A stretch of 5,575 nt of DNA from Eubacteriales Family XIII. Incertae Sedis bacterium (GTDB taxonomy: Bacteria; Bacillota_A; Clostridia; Peptostreptococcales; Anaerovoracaceae): assembly GCA_031278145.1 (NCBI GenBank), contig JAITLA010000069.1, forward strand, positions 1 through 5,575. Direction: 5' to 3'. The notes under the pieces were generated by a model. It did not search any database and was not told the origin of the DNA. It saw nothing but the letters and a program-made list of their open reading frames with translations. The translations under genes and the position numbers were made by a program. Positions 4,601 to 5,575 of the stretch are shown here, in pieces (position 1 is the stretch's first letter; each line of letters begins with the position of its first letter).

Positions 4601-5575
4601 GAACATCCCCGTGCATACGGTTCTCGACGACGCCGGCAATATAATAGAAGCGAGCTTTACGATCCCGTACACGATCACGCCCATCTATATTTGGGGACGG
4701 TTTACGGGAGCGTCACGCGCGTACCGGGTTTATGTCGGGCTGGATTTCTTCCAAGCCGAAAAGATCGGCGACGTAGACGCGCTGGAAGCCGCGATAGCGA
4801 AGGCGGAGAAACCGGAAGAGGCCGACTACACGGCCGAAAGCTGGGCGGCTTTGCAGAGAGCGCTGACGACGGCGAAGGCCGTATCGGCGAAGGCGGACGC
4901 GACGCGGGAGGAGATTGACACGGCCCTCGCGGATCTGACGGCGGCGCTCGAGGCGCTCGAGGAGAAGCCCGAGGACCCGCCGGCGCAGACCGTTGACACG
5001 GCGGAACTGGAAGCGCGGATCGCGGATGCGGAAGCCTTGGACGCGGACGATTACACGGCCGAAACGTGGACGGCCTTGCGGAGCGCGCTGACGGATGCGA
5101 AGGCCGTCCTTGACGATGCCGAAGCGACGCAGGACGACGTGGACGCGGCCCTCGCGGATTTGAAGGATGCGCTCGCCGCGCTCGAAGAGAAGCCGGCCGC
5201 GCCCGTGGGCGATCCCTACGACGTGCCCGCGCACATCATGGCCCTGAGCAGCGGGACCGCCTTTTTTGCGGATCTTGACGACGCGCTCCAAGGGAAGCCC
5301 GCGCGGGTCGTCTTGCACGAGGGGAACATGACCGTGACGCTGTACCTGCGGCCCTTCACCTTGGACAAGCAGACCGTATGGTTCACGAACCTGACGAACG
5401 CGAACAGCGATTCGAGCGTCCCGGTGGAGAAGGTCTTTGACGCGGACGGGCGTTTGACGGAAGCCACCTTCACGATTCCGTACACGGACGCGCGTTTCAG
5501 GGTCACCCTGAGCGGAACGGGCAATATAGCCACATCGGCGTACAAGCTTCTGCTGTTCTTCGACGAGGCCGTAAG
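1647..5575 (+). CDS. Giant exported surface protein with NEAT, FIVAR and NEAT-like domains (partial, C-terminus off window)
   Basis: The frame is open from ATG 1647 to the right edge (1309 codons seen). Residues 1-30 are a Sec signal peptide (MKKKTIARR, then a Leu/Ala core, ending ASFA). Residues about 33-188 resemble the Ig-like beta domain of clostridial surface proteins (KAYTVSLKTPDG, FPIPEGW). Residues 189-336 look like a NEAT domain (GLYHVGVTMEH, SMSNPAIL, VGYLGDLRVYT, YPKTLALTLP). Then come FIVAR-type helical repeats at 352-414, 419-482, 488-553, 706-768, 774-837 (degenerate), 841-907, 1042-1107 and 1116-1182. Between them lie three related beta-rich domains at about 557-699, 911-1037 and 1188-1309 onward. 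NEAT domains of Gram-positives bind haem or other ligands; FIVAR repeats act as spacers or adhesive modules. The haem-ligating YxxxY is not seen. Only one Cys (692) is visible. A wall anchor (LPXTG or SLH) would lie beyond the window. A haem/iron receptor or an adhesin are the main options. Confidence 0.85.
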   Translation, partial: MKKKTIARRLTAWLLALAMLLPGFGGASFAADASGGEIVLESGGVTLRTAAGGIPEDSVFTVTADKGVVSDYHFASYAGFAKGPDHIKAYTVSLKTPDGAYVTPTADVYMEFPIPEGWDADAMAAFKYSTVGRNASVFTDLFNDILTVDKAAGLLRATATKDVAQINASWLILDRGVAFDVWGAALADGLYHVGVTMEHNTYEGKMSMSNPAILGNTGYLEVTDGVPTLFFQTKSIENVGLVGYLGDLRVYTEASTKGPERAATVYAYHTDADGGFAADELAENHGLRYPKTLALTLPEALSSNAYLVHLFVPIMGVYGDQDPNGLSASVVARLRVQNPVPVEGPNPLAIRDKSALRAAIEDAEKSLDEDGAPSALAEAIDAARAVYDDDPTSAAVKDAIDALSAARAAEAETPPAVVKTALRAKLAAAEAAQAKYYTPESYAALQTVIEPARAVERDADATQAEVNAAVRALNAALEGLAGNGAETDKSALRAAIDEAEAIEKGDYTDKSYAAFLDALAAAKAVAADEAAGQIAIDAAEAGLLAAADALTDKLPGGLYEMTAGRVQSSSASPEQLPTFGSTEADPEEIRSITGRQRKPARVRILGDDMAVNAYIQRYEYKNKYNQWQEAWYTEFINFIYMEDIYIWNEWDDEGHVTEIAFTVPFTTEQLRFNAKSTQFVDEGYSQSVENICFDFDNAVRVEDEPLEEKLAFARSIETYDYTKASYAALQEAIAAAEAVALDANATEDARKAEADALDAAMGALKAEVADRAPVIALYEELKALDMSLYEGFYSLQVTAALSKASYILNILNATRKVQLDTATRHLSGILSRREANLIPPDKTALQFSIFTASDGWAASYYTEASHAALREALAAADAVYADPGATQSAIDEANANLQAAINALEELRPVGDGIWSVPVTGLTNAKNAAPGVLYGRGDAFTGAPAKVVVDGDAMTVTLSLRSYKDEGTSGPDLWFTELYGPSNDANIPVHTVLDDAGNIIEASFTIPYTITPIYIWGRFTGASRAYRVYVGLDFFQAEKIGDVDALEAAIAKAEKPEEADYTAESWAALQRALTTAKAVSAKADATREEIDTALADLTAALEALEEKPEDPPAQTVDTAELEARIADAEALDADDYTAETWTALRSALTDAKAVLDDAEATQDDVDAALADLKDALAALEEKPAAPVGDPYDVPAHIMALSSGTAFFADLDDALQGKPARVVLHEGNMTVTLYLRPFTLDKQTVWFTNLTNANSDSSVPVEKVFDADGRLTEATFTIPYTDARFRVTLSGTGNIATSAYKLLLFFDEAV
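2211..2654 (+). other. NEAT domain region (residues about 189-336)
   Basis: The order of motifs matches the clostridial NEAT variant: an opening DGLYHVGVTMEHNTYEGKM strand, SMSNPAIL, a strand around YLEVTDGVPTLFFQT, then GYLGDLRVY, and later RYPKTLALTLPE and SVVARLRV. NEAT domains fold as a beta-sandwich. In haem-binding members a YxxxY pair in the last hairpin holds the iron; here the nearest tyrosines (Tyr266 and Tyr268, and Tyr290 of RYPKT) do not have that spacing, so haem binding is uncertain. Confidence 0.65.
2700..5192 (+). repeat. FIVAR-type repeat array, eight copies in three clusters
   Basis: Each copy is about 63-67 residues and follows the pattern L..A...A......YT..SWAAL..AL..A..V......ATQ..ID.A...L..AL..L. 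The DNA spans are 2700-2888, 2901-3092, 3108-3305, 3762-3950, 3966-4157, 4167-4367, 4770-4967 and 4992-5192. The first lacks the Tyr-Thr signature and the fifth is strongly degenerate; the seventh and eighth are the closest pair. The helices are Ala/Asp/Glu-rich. A 10-nt word, GCGATAGACG (encoding Ala-Ile-Asp), recurs at 2781, 2841, 3129, 3249 and 4311. Confidence 0.75.
3315..5575 (+). repeat. Three copies of a divergent NEAT-like beta domain (interspersed; third cut by window edge)
   Basis: Copies at 3315-3743, 4377-4757 and 5208-5575 share ordered landmarks. First comes a GDxM/GNMTVTL strand (Met609, Met954, Met1228), then an aromatic-Thr motif WYT/WFT/WFT (Trp631, Trp974, Trp1245), then DxxGxxxExxFTxPxT (Phe661, Phe1004, Phe1275), and a final strand ending in FD/DF. 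Met-to-Trp spacings are 22, 20 and 17 residues; Met-to-Phe spacings are 52, 50 and 47. The strand order resembles NEAT domains, but the sequence is far from the classical family and lacks YxxxY. The first copy is the most divergent, with an aromatic-rich insertion (residues 613-650) and Cys692. Confidence 0.65.

Noticed and set aside
2082..4616. An 844-codon open frame on the minus strand
   Set aside because: It lies wholly antisense to the giant surface protein, whose frame has a signal peptide, recognisable NEAT and FIVAR repeats and a ribosome binding site. The antisense product is Arg/Val/Gly-rich with no recognisable domain. Long antisense frames arise easily opposite GC-rich, Ala/Asp-rich repeats.
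4713..5318. A second long minus-strand open frame (201 codons)
   Set aside because: Same explanation: it mirrors the last FIVAR repeats and is Arg-rich with a repetitive pattern derived from the sense repeats.
1..5575. tRNA, rRNA, CRISPR array, transposase or insertion-sequence ends
   Set aside because: No regularly spaced identical repeats, cloverleaf, rRNA-like segment, transposase motif or terminal inverted repeats were seen in the window.

Overview
The window looks like accessory chromosome of a GC-rich, Gram-positive Clostridia-type bacterium (Bacillota). This is inferred from three things: purine-rich GAGG ribosome binding sites, a textbook sigma-A promoter, and Lys/Arg-Ala-Leu export signals followed by FIVAR and NEAT-type surface domains, a combination typical of Gram-positive cell-surface proteins. 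No species can be named from the sequence alone.

Layout, left to right. Positions 1-297 hold the 5' part of a minus-strand gene for a small winged-helix regulator that resembles the DtxR/MntR metalloregulators but shows none of their usual metal ligands in the visible part. Positions 298-640 are a gene-free divergent region with odd homopolymers (an A9-TT-A13-T9 block and an 11-G run) and small inverted repeats. At 641-668 lies a near-perfect promoter (TTGACA, 16 nt, extended -10 TGGTATAAT) reading rightward. It is followed by an unusually long, GC-rich leader of about 375 nt. This leader can be drawn as a compact three-way-junction RNA (691-809), a possible pseudoknot (864-906), a hairpin and U-run (908-967) and a purine-rich repeat carrying the ribosome binding site.

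Positions 1050-1550 encode a 166-residue secreted protein that I do not recognise. A strong intrinsic terminator (1577-1619) follows. Immediately after it, at 1647, begins a very large exported protein that runs off the right edge (at least 1309 residues). It has a signal peptide, an Ig-like N-terminal domain, one recognisable NEAT domain, eight FIVAR-type helical repeats and three copies of a roughly 125-residue beta-rich domain that looks like a divergent NEAT domain.

Working model (inference): both secreted proteins are transcribed from the single promoter at 641. The terminator between them would lower expression of the giant surface protein relative to the small secreted one. The divergent regulator and the structured leader are candidates for control. 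NEAT domains are known from Gram-positive haem/iron capture, so a metal- or haem-uptake surface locus is the leading idea. However, the haem-coordinating YxxxY signature is not visible, so adhesion or binding of another ligand remains open.
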